NCBI RefSeq assembly: GCF_963678635.1
Contig: NC_087067.1
Span: forward strand, 11,761,716 to 11,825,715
Source of the DNA: Symsagittifera roscoffensis
Lineage: Eukaryota > Xenacoelomorpha > Acoela > Convolutidae
Direction of reading: 5' to 3'
Length of the DNA: 64,000 bases
Under the pieces are notes generated by a model. It made no database searches. It saw only the letters and a program-made list of their open reading frames with translations, and had not been told where the DNA came from. How positions within the stretch are numbered: the first letter of the stretch is position 1; each line of letters begins with the position of its first letter. The translations under genes and the position numbers were made by a program. Below are positions 1 through 12,700 of the stretch, in pieces.

Positions 1-3000
1 GTACGTGTTTCTGAACTACTGATTATTTTAGTCAATCTGATTATTCAATTAGTTTTTATGTGTGCATCAATATTTGGTTATTGTTCTCTAATTTTGGTTT
101 ACTGTGTTTCAACTTCGTGAATTTTATTGATGCTTTTGAAGCTTCCTTAAAGATGATTTCCCGTGTTTCTGATCCTTGATTTATATTCTTTCTGATCAAA
201 AGTAAATCCTGTTTATAATCTTCATTTTTTTGTACCATTGCTAGGAACAACTGAAAATTTAAAATGGCGTCTGTAGAATCTACGCCCTTTTGATTCGATT
301 GGTTTTGAAATTTGGTCCGTGTTTCTGAACTACTGATTATGTGCATTGCTGTTTTGTCATTGTTCTGTTAATTTGATTTAGTCAGTATGTTTCATGTTCC
401 TGAATTTGATAGATCTTTTAATGCTTACTTTATTCAGATATCCTGTGTTTCTTATCTTTTGTTAGAATTCTTTCTGATCTAAAGTTAAACATGCTTATTT
501 TCTTTGGTTTTAAATGTACGCTTGCTAAGAACAAGTGAAACTTCTTTCTTCCTATATTATTTGGAGAACACGCCTATTTGATTTTGGTTGGTGTTGAGAT
601 TTGGTCCTTGTTTCTGAACTACTGATTATGTGCATCAACGTTTTTTTATTGTTTTGCTAACTTGATTTACTCAGTGTATTTCAACATCGTGAATTTGATA
701 GAAGCTTTTAATGCTTACTTTTTGAAGATATCCTCTGTTTCTGTTTTTTTGTTACAATTCTTTCTGATCTAAAGTAAAACGTGCTTTTTATCGTTTTGAA
801 ATGTACGCTGGCTAAGAACAGCTGAAAATTGTCCACTGTCCTTTGATCTGGTTGGTGATGAGATTTGGTCCGTGTTTCTGAACAAATGATCATCTTTCTC
901 AATCTGATTTTTACAAGCTGTTTCTGATTCATTGTAACACATCTTTTTGTCTAAAATTAAACTTGTTCAGAATACTATCTTTCAATTATGGTCCTTATAA
1001 GAATCTCTGAAACCTCAAACTGGCCATTTTAGCAAAAGTTGCGCCCATGTCCTTCATTTGGTGAAGAGATTTGGTCCTTTTTTCTGAATATTGTTTTTGT
1101 TTCAATCTCAGTTTTCAGTAGCTTTTTTGTGTGCATAGTAATTTTGCGATTATTTTGATGTGTTTTTTATGACGTCGTGACTTGTCAGATGTTTTTCTTT
1201 GCTTACTTTCTAATGATATGCCGTGTTTGTTATCCAGGCTTCCTTTCATTTTGATCAAAATAAAACCTGTTTATATCTTAATTTCCAGAAACAAACTTGG
1301 CAAGATTATCTGAAACTTCACCCTTGTCTTTTTTGTAGAATCTACGCCTTTTTGATTAGTTTGATGATGAGATTAGGTCCGTGTTTCTGAACCACTGATT
1401 ATTTTAGTCAATATGATCATTTGATTTTTTTTGTGTGCATCAATGTTTTGTTATTGTTCTCTTAATTTGATTTACTCTGTGTGTTTCAACTTCGTGAATT
1501 TGATTGATGTTTTTAAAGCTTACTTAATGATGATTTCCCGTGTATCTGATCCTTGATCGATAGTCTTTCTGATCAAAAGTGGAACCTGTTTATAATCTGC
1601 GTTTTTTTTTGTACGCTTGCTAAGAGCAATTGAAATTTTAACATGGCGTCTGTAGAATCTCCGCTCTTTTGATTCGATTGGTTATGAGATTTGGTCCGTG
1701 TTTCTGATGAACTACTGATTATGTGCGATAATTTTGTGTTATTGTTTTGGTAATTTGATTTAGTCCGTATATTTCAACTTCGTGAATTTGATAAAAACTT
1801 TTAATGCTTACTTTTTGAAGATATCCTGTTTTTTTTTCTGATTTTTTGTTACAATTCTTTCTGATCTAAAGTAAAACATGCTTTTTGTCGTTTTTAAATG
1901 TACGCTGGCTAAGAACAGCTGAAACTTTTTTCTTGCGTTTTTATTCGCAGAAGCCACTGTTCTTTGGTTTGGTTGGTGATGAGATTTGGTCCGTGTTTCT
2001 GAACAAATGATTATCTTTCTCAATCTGATTTTCACAAGCTGTTCCTGATTTATGGTAACACATATTTCTGATCTAAAATTAAGTTTGTTCAGTATAGTGT
2101 TTTTCAAATATGGTCCTTCTATGAATTCCTTCTATGAATCTCTGAAACCTCAAGCTGGCCATTTTAGCAAAAGTTGCGCCCATGTGCTTCATTTGGCGAA
2201 GAGATTTGTTCCATGTTTCTGAATTTTTTTTTTTCAATCTGATTTTTTAGTAGCTTTTTTGTGTGTGCGTCTTGATTTTGCGATTATTTTAATTTGAGTT
2301 TTATGACGTCGTGAATTTGTTAGATGTTTTTCTTTGCTTACTTCCAATGATACGCCGTGTTTCTAATCCAGGCTCCCTCTCATTCTGATCAAAATAAAAC
2401 CTGCTTTTATCTTAATTTTCAAAAACAAACTTGCTAAGGTTATCTGAAACCTCACACTCGTCTTTTTTTTTGTAGAATATACACCTTTTTGATAAGTTTG
2501 ATGATGAGATTAGGTCCGTGTTTCTGAACTACTGGTTATTTTAGTCAATCTGATTATTCAATTGTTTTTTATGTGTTCATCAATATTTTGTTATTGTTCT
2601 CTTAATTTGACTTACTCTGTATGTTTCAACCTCGTGAATTTGATTGATGCTTTTAAAACTTACTTAATGATGATTTACCGTGTTTCTGATCCTTGATTAT
2701 TATTCTTTCTGATCAAAAGTAAAAACTGTTTATAATCTTCGTTTTTACTTGTACCCTTGCTAAGAGTAATTGAAATTTTAACATATCCTCTGTAGAATCT
2801 ACGCTCTTTTGTTTCGATTGGTTATGAGATTAGGTACGTGTTTCTGAACTACTGATTATTTTAGTCAATCTGATTATTCAATTAGTTTTTATGTGTGCAT
2901 CAATATTTGGTTATTGTTCTCTAATTTTGGTTTACTGTGTTTCAACTTCGTGAATTTTATTGATGCTTTTGAAGCTTCCTTAAAGATGATTTCCCGTGTT

Positions 3001-6000
3001 TCTGATCCTTGATTTATATTCTTTCTGATCAAAAGTAAATCCTGTTTATAATCTTCATTTTTTTGTACCATTGCTAGGAACAATTGAAAATTTAAAATGG
3101 CGTCTGTAGAATCTACGCCCTTTTGATTCGATTGGTTTTGAAATTTGGTCCGTGTTTCTGAACTACTGATTATGTGCATTGCTGTTTTGTCATTGTTCTG
3201 TTAATTTGATTTAGTCAGTATGTTTCATGTTCCTGAATTTGATAGATCTTTTAATGCTTACTTTATTCAGATATCCTGTGTTTCTTATCTTTTGTTAGAA
3301 TTCTTTCTGATCTAAAGTTAAACATGCTTATTTTCTTTGGTTTTAAATGTACGCTTGCTAAGAACAAGTGAAACTTCTTTCTTCCTATATTATTTGGAGA
3401 ACACGCCTATTTGATTTTGGTTGGTGTTGAGATTTGGTCCTTGTTTCTGAACTACTGATTATGTGCATCAACGTTTTTTTATTGTTTTGCTAACTTGATT
3501 TACTCAGTGTATTTCAACATCGTGAATTTGATAGAAGCTTTTAATGCTTACTTTTTGAAGATATCCTCTGTTTCTGTTTTTTTTGTTACAATTCTTTCTG
3601 ATCTTAAGTAAAACGTGCTTTTTATCGTTTTGAAATGTACGCTGGCTAAGAACAGCTGAAAATTGTCCACTGTCCTTTGATCTGGTTGGTGATGAGATTT
3701 GGTCCGTGTTTCTGAACAAATGATCATCTTTCTCAATCTGATTTTTACAAGCTGTTTCTGATTCATTGTAACACATCTTTTTGTCTAAAATTAAACTTGT
3801 TCAGAATACTATTTTTCAATTATGGTCCTTATAAGAATCTCTGAAACCTCAAACTGGCCATTTTAGCAAAAGTTGCGCCCATGTGCTTCATTTGGTGAAG
3901 AGTTTTGGTCCTTTTTTCTGAATATTGTTTTTGTTTCAATCTCAGTTTTCAGTAGCTTTTTTTGTGTGCATAGTAATTTTGCGATTATTTTGATGTGTTT
4001 TTTATGACGTCGTGAATTTGTTAGATGTTTTTCTTTGCTTACTTTCTAATGATATGCCGTGTTTGTTATCCAGGCTTCCTTTCATTTTGATCAAAATAAA
4101 ACCTGTTTATATCTTAATTTCCAGAAAAAAACTTGGCAAGATTATCTGAAACTTCACCCTTGTCTTTTTTGTAGAATCTACGCCTTTTTGATTAGTTTGA
4201 TGATGAGATTAGGTCCGTGTTTCTGAACCACTGATTATTTTAGTCAATATGATCATTTGATTTTTTTTGTGTGCATCAATGTTTTGTTATTGTTCTCTTA
4301 ATTTGATTTACTCTGTGTGTTTCAACTTCGTGAATTTGATTGATGTTTTTAAAGCTTACTTAATGATGATTTCCCGTGTATCTGATCCTTGATTGTTAGT
4401 CTTTCTGATCAAAAGTGGAACCTGTTTATAATCTGCGTTTTTTTTTGTACGCCTGCTAAGAGCAATTGAAATTTTAACATGGCGTCTGTAGAATCTCCGC
4501 TCTTTTGATTCGATATGTTATGAGATTTGGTCCGTGTTTCTGATGAACTACTGATTATGTGCGATAATTTTGTGTTATTGTTTTGGTAATTTGATTTAGT
4601 CCGTATATTTCAACTTCGTGAATTTGATAAAAACGTTTAATGCTTACTTTTTGAAGATATCCTGTTTTTTTCTGATTTTTTGTTACAATTCTTTCTGATC
4701 TAAAGTAAAACATGCTTTTTGTCGTTTTTAAATGTACGCTGGCTAAGAACAGCTGAAACTTTTTTTCTTGCGTTTTTATTCGCAGAAGCCACTGTTCTTT
4801 GGTTTGGTTGGTGATGAGATTTGGTCCGTGTTTCTGAACAAATGATCATCTTTCTCAATCTGATTTTTACAAGCTGTTTCTGATTCATTGTAACACATCT
4901 TTTTGTCTAAAATTAAACTTGTTCAGAATACTATTTTTCAATTATGGTCCTTATAAGAATCTCTGAAACCTCAAACTGGCCATTTTAGCAAAAGTTGCGC
5001 CCATGTGCTTCATTTGGTGAAGAGTTTTGGTCCTTTTTTCTGAATATTGTTTTTGCTTCAATCTCAGTTTTCAGTAGCTTTTTTGTGTGCATAGTAATTT
5101 TGCGATTATTTTGATGTGTTTTTTTATGACGTCGTGAATTTGTTAGATGTTTTTCTTTGCTTACTTTCTAATGATATGCCGTGTTTGTTATCCAGGCTTC
5201 CTTTCATTTTGATCAAAATAAAACCTGGTTATATCTTAATTTCCAGAAACAAACTTGGCAAGATTATCTGAAACTTCACCCTTGTCTTTTTTGTAGAATC
5301 TACGCCTTTTTGATTAGTTGGATGATGAGATTAGGTCCGTGTTTCTGAACCACTGATTATTTTAGTCAATATGATCATTTGATTTTTTTTGTGTGCATCA
5401 ATGTTTTGTTATTTTTCTCTTAATTTGATTTACTCTGTGTGTTTCAACTTCGTGAATTTGATTGATGTTTTTAAAGCTTACTTATTGATGATTTCCCGTG
5501 TATCTGATCCTTGATTGTTAGTCTTTCTGATCAAAAGTGGAACCTGTTTATAATCTGCGTTTTTTTTGTACGCTTGCTAAGAGCAATTGAAATTTTAACA
5601 TGGCGTCTGTAGAATCTCCGCTCTTTTGATTCGATATGTTATGAGATTTGGTCCGTGTTTCTGATGAACTACTGATTATGTGCGATAATTTTGTGTTATT
5701 GTTTTGGTAATTTGATTTAGTCCGTATATTTCAACTTCGTGAATTTGATAAAAACTTTTAATGCTTACTTTTTGAAGATATCCTGTTTTTTTCTGATTTT
5801 TTGTTACAATTCTTTCTGATCTAAAGTAAAACATGCTTTTTGTCGTTTTTAAATGTACGCTGGCTAAGAACAGCTGAAACTTTTTTCTTGCGTTTTTATT
5901 CGCGGAAGCCACTGTTCTTCGGTTTGGTTGGTGATGAGATTTGGTCCGTGTTTCTGAACAAATGATTATCTTTCTCAATCTGATTTTCACAAGCTGTTCC

Positions 6001-6786
6001 TGATTTATGGTAACACATATTTCTGATCTAAAATTAAGTTTGTTCAGTATAGTGTTTTTCAAATATGGTCCTTCTATGAATTCCTTCTATGAATCTCTGA
6101 AACCTCAAGCTGGCCATTTTAGCAAAAGTTGCGCCCATGTGCTTCATTTGGCGAAGAGATTTGTTCCATGTTTCTGATTTTTTTTTTCAATCTGATTTTT
6201 TAGTAGCTTTTTTGTGTGTGCGTCTTGATTTTGCGATTATTTTTATTTGATTTTTTTGACGTCGTGAATTTGTTAGATGTTTTTCTTTGCTTACTTCCAA
6301 TGATACGCCGTGTTTCTAATCCAGGCTCCCTCTGATTCTGATCAAAATAAAACCTGCTTTTATCTTAATTTTCAAAAACAAACTTGCTAAGGTTATCTGA
6401 AACCTCACACTCGTCTTTTTTTTTGTAGAATATACGCCTTTTTGATCAGTTTGATGATGAGATTAGGTCCGTGTTTCTGAGCTACTGGTTATTTTAGTCA
6501 ATCTGATTATTCAATTGTTTTTTATGTGTTCATCAATATTTTGTTATTGTTCTCTTAATTTGACTTACTCTGTATGTTTCAACCTCGTGAATTTGATTGA
6601 TGCTTTTAAAACTTACTTAATGATGATTTACCGTGTTTCTGATCCTTGATTATTATTCTTTCTGATCAAAATTAAAAACTGTTTATAATCTTCGTTTTTA
6701 CTTGTACCCTTGCTAAGAGTAATTGAAATTTTAACATATCCTCTGTAGAATCTACGCTCTTTTGTTTCGATTGGTTATGAGATTAG
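1..6786. repeat. Satellite array, left part: large higher-order repeat of 2.83 and 3.95 kb
   Basis: Tandem monomers of about 210-320 bp, recognised by repeated CCGTGTTTCTGAAC starts near 321, 610, 870, 1081, 1381, 1693, 1993, 2212, 2519 and 2839. Monomer types follow the order A-B-C-D-E, then A'-C'-D'-E', then a lone A. The whole block 1-2833 recurs from 2834 and again from 6787 with only scattered substitutions. The second copy is about 1,120 bp longer because it holds an extra A'-C'-D-E block (about 4,215-5,338). Position 1 falls within a monomer, so the array continues to the left. No conserved gene is seen; small lysine-rich minus-strand open frames arise from the T-rich plus strand and change with each indel. 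Confidence 0.93.
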
Positions 6787-9700
6787 GTACGTGTTTCTGA
6801 ACTACTGATTATTTTAGTCAATCTGATTATTCAATTAGTTTTTATGTGTGCATCAATATTTGGTTATTGTTCTCTAATTTTGGTTTACTGTGTTTCAACT
6901 TCGTGAATTTGATTGATGCTTTTGAAGCTTCCTTAAAGATGATTTCCCGTGTTTCTGATCCTTGATTTATATTCTTTCTGATCAAAAGTAAATCCTGTTT
7001 ATAATCTTCATTTTTTTGTACCATTGCTAGGAACAATTGAAAATTTAAAATGGCGTCTGTAGAATCTACGCCCTTTTGATTCGATTGGTTTTGAAATTTG
7101 GTCCGTGTTTCTGAACTACTGATTATGTGCATTGCTGTTTTGTCATTGTTCTGTTAATTTGATTTAAACAGTATGTTTCATGTTCCTGAATTTGATAGAT
7201 CTTTTAATGCTTACTTTATTCAGATATCCTGTGTTTCTTATCTTTTGTTAGAATTCTTTCTGATCTAAAGTTAAACATGCTTATTTTCTTTGGTTTTAAA
7301 TGTACGCTTGCTAAGAACAAGTGAAACTTCTTTCTTCCTATATTATTTGGAGAACACGCCTATTTGATTTTGGTTGGTGTTGAGATTTGGTCCTTGTTTC
7401 TGAATTACTGAGTATGTGCATCAACGTTTTTTTATTGTTTTGCTAACTTGATTTACTCAGTGTATTTCAACATCGTGAGTTTGATAGAAGCTTTTAATGC
7501 TTACTTTTTGAAGATATCCTCTGTTCCTGTTTTTTTGTTACAATTCTTTCTGATCTAAAGTAAAACGTGCTTTTTATCGTTTTGAAATGTACGCTGGCTA
7601 AGAACAGCTGAAAATTGTCCACTGTCCTTTGATCTGGTTGGTGATGAGATTTGTTCCGTGTTTCTGAACAAATGATTATCTTTCTCAATCTGATTTTTAC
7701 AAGCTGTTTCTGATTCATTGTAACACATCTTTTTGTCTAAAATTAAACTTGTTCAGAATACTATTTTTCAATTATGTCCTTATAAGAATCTCTGAAACCT
7801 CAAACTGGCCATTTTAGCAAAAGTTGCGCCCATGTGTTTCATTTGGTGAAGAGATTTGGTCCTTTTTTCTGAATATTGTTTTTGTTTCAATCTCAGTTTT
7901 CAGTAGCTTTTTTGTGTGCATAGTATTTTTGCGATTATTTTGATGTGTTTTTTATGACGTCGTGAGTTTGTTAGATGTTTTTCTTTGCTTACTTTCTAAT
8001 GATATGCCGTGTTTGTAATCCAGGCTTCCTTTCATTTTGATCAAAATAAAACCTGTTTATATCTTAATTTCCAGAAACAAACTTGGCAAGATTATCTGAA
8101 ACTTCACCCTTGTCTTTTTTGTAGAATCTACGCCTTTTTGATTAGTTTGATTATGAGATTAGGTCCGTGTTTCTGAACCACTGATTATTTTAGTCAATAT
8201 GATCATTTGATTTTTTTTGTGTGCATCAATGTTTTGTTATTGTTCTCTTAATTTGATTTACTCTGTGTGTTTCAACTTCGTGAATTTGATTGATGTTTTT
8301 AAAGCTTACTTAATGACGATTTCCCGTGTTTCTGATCCTTGATTCATAGTCTTCCTGATCAAAAGTGAAACCTGTTTATAATCTGCGTTTTTACTTGTAC
8401 GCGTGCTCAGAGTAATTGAAATTTTAACATTGCGTCTGTAGAATCTCCGCACTTTTGATTCGATTGCTTATGAGATTTGGTCCGTGTTTCTGAACTTCTG
8501 ATTATGTGCATTACTGTTTTGTTACTTTTCCGTTAATTTGATTTAGTCAGTATGTTTCATGTTCCGGAATTTGATTGATCTTTTAATATCCTTTGTTTCT
8601 GATCTTTTGTTAGAATTCTTTCTGATCTAAAGTAAAACATGCTTATTATCTTCGTTTTTAAATGTACGCTTGCTAAGACCAGCTGAAACCTAATCTTGCG
8701 TTTTTATTCGGAGAACCCACGCCTCTTTGATTTGGTTGGTGTTGAGATTTGGTCCGTGTTTCTGAACTACTGATTATGTGCATCAACGTTTTTTTATTGT
8801 TTTGCTAACTTGATTTACTCAGTATATTTCAACATCGTGAATTTGATAGAAGCTTTTAATGCTTACTTTTTGAAGATATCCTCTTGTTTCTGTTTTTTTG
8901 TTACAATTCTTTCTGATCTAAAGTAAAACGTGCTTTTTATCGTTTTGAAATGTACGCTGGCTAAGAACAGCTGAAAATTGTCCACTGTCCTTTGATCTGG
9001 TTGGTGATGAGATTTGGTCCGTGTTTCTGAACAAATGATTATCTTTCTCAATCTGATTTTTACAAGCTGTTTCTGATTCATTGTAACACATCTTTTTGTC
9101 TAAAATTAAACTTGTTCAGAATAGTATTTTTCAATTATGTTCCTTATAAGAATCTCTGAAACCTCAAACTGGCCATTTTTGCAAAAGTTGCGCCCATGTG
9201 CTTCATTTGGTGAAGAGATTTGGTCCTTTTTTCTGAATATTAGTTTTGTTTCAATCTCAGTTTTCAGTAGCTTTTTTGTGTGCATAGTAATTTTGCGATT
9301 ATTTTGATGTGTTTTTTATGACGTCGTGAATTTGTTAGATGTTTTCTTTGCTTACTTTCTAATGATATGCCGTGTTTGTTATCCAGGCTTCCTTTCATTT
9401 TGATCAAAATAAAACCTGTTTATATCTTAATTTCCAGAAACAAACTTGGCAAGATTATCTGAAACTTCACCCTTGTCTTTTTTGTAGAATCTACGCCTTT
9501 TTGATTAGTTTGATGATGAGATTAGGTCCGTGTTTCTGAACCACTGATTATTTTAGTCAATATGATCATTTGATTTTTTTTGTGTGCATCAATGTTTTGT
9601 TATTTTTCTCTTAATTTGATTTACTCTGTATCTATCAACTTCGTGAATTTGATTGATGTTTTTAAAGCTTACTTAATGATGATTTCCCGTGTTTCTGATC

Positions 9701-12700
9701 CTTGATTAATAGCCTTTCTGATCAAAAGTGAAACCTGTTTATAATCTGCGTTTTTACTTGTACGCTTGCTCAGAGTAATTGAAATTTTAACGTTGCGTCT
9801 GTAGAATCTCCGCACTTTTGATTCGATTGCTTATGAGATTTGGTCCGTGTTTCTGAACTTCTGATTATGTGCATTACTGTTTTGTTACTTTTCCGTTAAT
9901 TTGATATAGTCAGTATGTTTCATGTTCCTGAATTTGATTGATCTTTTAATATCCTGTGTTTCTGATCTTTTGTTAAAATTCTTTCTGATCTAAAGTAAAA
10001 CATGCTTATTATCTTCGTTTTTAAATGTACGCTTGTTAAGAACAGCTGAAACTTCCTTCTTGCGTTTTTATTCGGAGAACCCACGCCTCTTTGATTTGGT
10101 TGGTGTTGAGATTTGGTCCGTGTTTCTGAACTACTGATTATGTGCATCAATGTTTTTTTATTGTTTTGATTACTTGATTTAGTCAGTATATTTCAACCTC
10201 GTGAATTTGATAGAAGTTTTTAATGCTTACTTTTGAAGATATCCTCTGTTTCTGATTTTTTGTTACAGTTCTTTTTGAGCTAAAGTAAAACGTGCTTTTT
10301 ATCGTTTTGAAATGTACGCTGGCTAAGAACAGCTGAAAATTGTCCACTGTCCTTTGATCTGGTTGGTGATGAGATTTGGTCCGTGTTTCTGAACAAATGA
10401 TTATCTTTCTCAATCTGATTTTTACAAGCTGTTCCTGATTCATTGTGACACACCTTTTTGTCTCAAATTAAACTTGTTCAGAATAGTATTTTTCAAATAT
10501 AGTCATTCGCTGAATCTCTGAAACCTCAAGCTGGCCATTTTAGCAAAAATTGCGCCCATGTGCTTCATTTGGTGAAGAGATTTGGTCCATTTTTCTGAAT
10601 ATTGTTTTTGTTTCAATCTGAGTTTTCAGTAGCTTTTTTGTGTGCATAGTAATTTTGCGATTATTTTTATGTAATTTTTATGACGTCGTGAATTTGTTAG
10701 ATGTTTTTCTTTGCTTACTTTCTAATGATATGCCGTGTTTGTAATCCAGGCTTCCTTTCATTTTGATCAAAATAAAACCTGTTTTTATCTGAATTTCCAG
10801 AAACAAACTTGGCAAGATTATCTGAAACCTCACCCTTGTCTTTTTTGTAGAATCTACGCCTTTTTGATTAGTTTGATGATGAGATTAGGTCCGTGTTTCT
10901 GAACTACTGATTATTTTAGTCAACCTGATTATTCAATTTTTTTTTGTGTTTATCAATATCTTGTTATTGTTCTCTTAATTTGATTTACTCTGTATCTATC
11001 AACTTCGTGAATTTGATTGATGATTTTAAAGCTTCCTTAATGATGATTTCCCGTGTTTCTGATCCTTGATTAATAGTCTTTCTGATCAAAAGTGAAACCT
11101 GTTTATAATCTGCGTTTTTACTTGTACGCTTGCTCAGATTAATTGAAATTTTAACATTGCGTCTGTAGAATCTCCGCACTTTTGATTCGATTGCTTATGA
11201 GATTTGGTCCGTGTTTCTGAACTTCTGATTTTGTGCATTACTGTTTTGTTACTTTTCCGTTAATTTGATTTAGTCAGTATGTTTCATGTTCCTGAATTTG
11301 AGTGATCTTTTAATATCCTGTGTTTCTGATCTTTTGTTAAAATTCTTTCTGATCTAAAGTAAAACATGCTTATTATCTTCGTTTTTAAATGTACGCTTGT
11401 TAAGAACAGCTGAAACTTCATTCTTGCGTTTTTATTTGGAGAACCCACGCCTCTTTGATTTGGTTGGTGTTGAGATTTGGTCCGTGCTTCTGAACTACTG
11501 ATTATGTGCATCAATGTTTTTTTATTGTTTTGTTAACTTGATTTAGTCAGTATATTTCAACCTCGTGAATTTGATAGTAGCTTTTAATGCTTACTTTTGA
11601 AGATATCTCTGTTTCTGATTTTTTGTTACAGTTCTTTCTGATCTAAAGTAAAACGTGCTTTTTATCGTTTTGAAATGTACGCTGGCTAAGAACAGTTAAA
11701 AATTTTCCACTGTCCTTTGATCTGGTTGGTGATGAGATTTGGTCCGTGTTTCTGAACAAATGATTATCTTTCTCAATCTGATTTTTACAAGCTGTTCCTG
11801 ATTCATTGTGACACATCTTTTTGTCTAAAATTAAACTTGTTCAGAATAGTATTTTTCAAATATAGTCATTCTCTGAATCTCTGAAACCTCAAGCTGGCCA
11901 TTTTAGCAAAAATTGCGCCCATGTGCTTCATTTGGTGAAGAGATTTGGTCCATTTTTCTGAATATTGTTTTTGTTTCAATCTGAGTTTTCAGAAGCTTTT
12001 TTGTGTGCATAGTAATTTTGCGATTATTTCTATGTAATTTTTCTGACGTCGTGAATTTGTTAGATGTTTTTCTTTGCTTACTTTCTAATGATATGCCGTG
12101 TTTGTAATCCAGGCTTCCTTTCATTTTGATCAAAATAAAACCAGTTTTTATCTGAAATCTCACCCTTGTCTTTTTTCTAGAATCTACGCCTTTTTGATTA
12201 GTTTGATGATGAGATTAGGTCCGTGTTTCTGAACTATTGATTTTTTTAGTCAATCTGATTATTCAATTTTTTTTTGTGTTCATCAATATCATGTTATTGT
12301 TCTTTTAATTTGATTTACTCTGTATCTATCAACTTCGTGAATTTGATTGATGTTTTTAAAGCTTACTTAATGATGATTTCCCGTGTTTCTGATCCTTGAT
12401 TAATAGTCTTTCTGATCAAAAGTTAAACCTGTTTATAATCTGCGTTTTTACTTGTACGCTTGCTCAGAGTAATTGAATTTTTAACGTTGCGTCTGTAGAA
12501 TCTCCGCACTTTTGATTCGATTGCTTATGAGATTTGGTCCGTGTTTCTGAACTTCTGATTATGTGCATTACTGTTTTGTTACTTTTCCGTTAATTTGATT
12601 TAGTCAGTATGTTTCATGTTCCTGAATTTGATTGATCTTTTAATATCCTGTGTTTCTGATCTTTTGTTAAAATTCTTTCTGATCTGAAGTAAAACATGCT

